Below, in pieces: positions 42,101 through 42,286 of a DNA stretch of 42,286 nt. The notes beneath the pieces were generated by a model. The model was not told the DNA's origin. It made no database searches and saw only the letters and a list, made by a program, of their open reading frames with translations. Every line of letters begins with the position of its first letter. The stretch's first letter is position 1. Origin of the DNA: an uncultured Clostridia bacterium. GTDB lineage: Bacteria > Bacillota > Clostridia > Oscillospirales > Butyricicoccaceae. The translations under genes were made by a program, and so were the position numbers. Location: assembly GCA_910589115.1 (NCBI GenBank), contig CAJUSB010000015.1, forward strand, positions 1 through 42,286, written 5' to 3'.

Positions 42101-42180
42101 ACATCAAATCATGTTATGCTGGGTCGGGTGATATTTTCCCAGCTGCGGTTATGCTTGGTTATGGTGTTTTATCCATATAT
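42063..42180 (-). ncRNA. Candidate small RNA ending in the copy 7 hairpin
   Basis: Transcription from the promoter at 42185-42213 would cross GCTGGG/CCCAGC (near 42117-42142) and then the strong GACCGGCCTGCC hairpin, giving about 115 nt with no ORF. No T-tract follows the second hairpin, so a longer zapA leader is the alternative. Confidence 0.3.
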
Positions 42181-42184
42181 TTTC

Positions 42185-42213
42185 AGTGTACCTGATTTGT
42201 ATGGCACTGTCAA
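42185..42213 (-). promoter_or_regulatory. Consensus promoter near the right end
   Basis: On the minus strand TTGACA (42208-42213) and TACACT (42185-42190) are exactly 17 nt apart. The nearest gene downstream is zapA, about 400 nt away, which has its own promoter. The sequence from 42214 to 42286 shows no gene. Confidence 0.75.
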
Positions 42214-42286
42214 GCCCTTGTTGGGGATGGCGCACGGCAGTTTCATAAAATTTCCAGTAATTTGCAAAAGTAAGAATGGTTGATTA

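Overview
This is a chromosomal core region of an anaerobic, probably spore-forming Firmicute. A spo0A gene, a class III (oxygen-sensitive) ribonucleotide reductase, a fused ispH-rpsA gene and the coding style (AGGAGG ribosome sites, several TTG starts, moderately GC-rich) point to class Clostridia, most likely Oscillospirales. That placement is inference from gene content, not from a marker search. About 37 protein genes are supported. I see no tRNA, rRNA, CRISPR array, prophage or insertion sequence.

Layout. 109-3144 (+): der-plsY-gpsA (ribosome-assembly GTPase, then two glycerol-phosphate steps of phospholipid synthesis), closed by a hairpin shared with the converging operon. 3197-9714 (-): a surface-polysaccharide unit (glycosyltransferase, initiating polyprenyl-phosphate sugar transferase, Wzy/ligase-like polymerase) downstream of a small secreted protein and a long untranslated leader with a good sigma-A promoter. 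9962-12024: glyA (-) and nth (+), divergent, each with its own promoter. 12248-15514 (+): nrdD-nrdG-dut, a dNTP supply operon behind two NrdR-box-like sites. 15669-19194 (+): a VanR/VanS-like two-component pair, a DEDD exonuclease and spo0A. 19415-20438 (-): a class I glutamine amidotransferase and an Smr protein. 20641-23096 (+): a Na/Pi cotransporter with PhoU tail and a small lipoprotein in AT-rich DNA. 23508-28842 (+): a tightly coupled operon rpiR-like / baiN-like / cmk / plsC / ispH-rpsA, then a GNAT acetyltransferase. 29780-34412 (-): minD-like, mgsA, hisS, aspS. 34869-38872 (-): maf, mreC, mreD, mrdA (cell elongation). 39110-41784 (-): zapA and a U32-family gene, overlapping by 4 nt.

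Most genes are housekeeping. The least explained material lies between them. (1) A mosaic family of short, strong hairpins occurs in at least seven intergenic places; its stems are conserved while loops vary, and some pairs change together. (2) A leader of about 690 nt precedes the secreted protein and polysaccharide genes; it contains several hairpins and a 46-codon ORF with an ideal ribosome site. (3) A promoter near 42,200 on the minus strand runs into two hairpins about 100 nt on and could make a small RNA. (4) A perfect 11-bp inverted repeat brackets the minD promoter. (5) An ideal Shine-Dalgarno sequence inside ispH-rpsA could yield a separate S1 protein.

Starts were chosen from visible ribosome sites and promoters; several are TTG. 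All family assignments come from motifs read by eye, with no database search.
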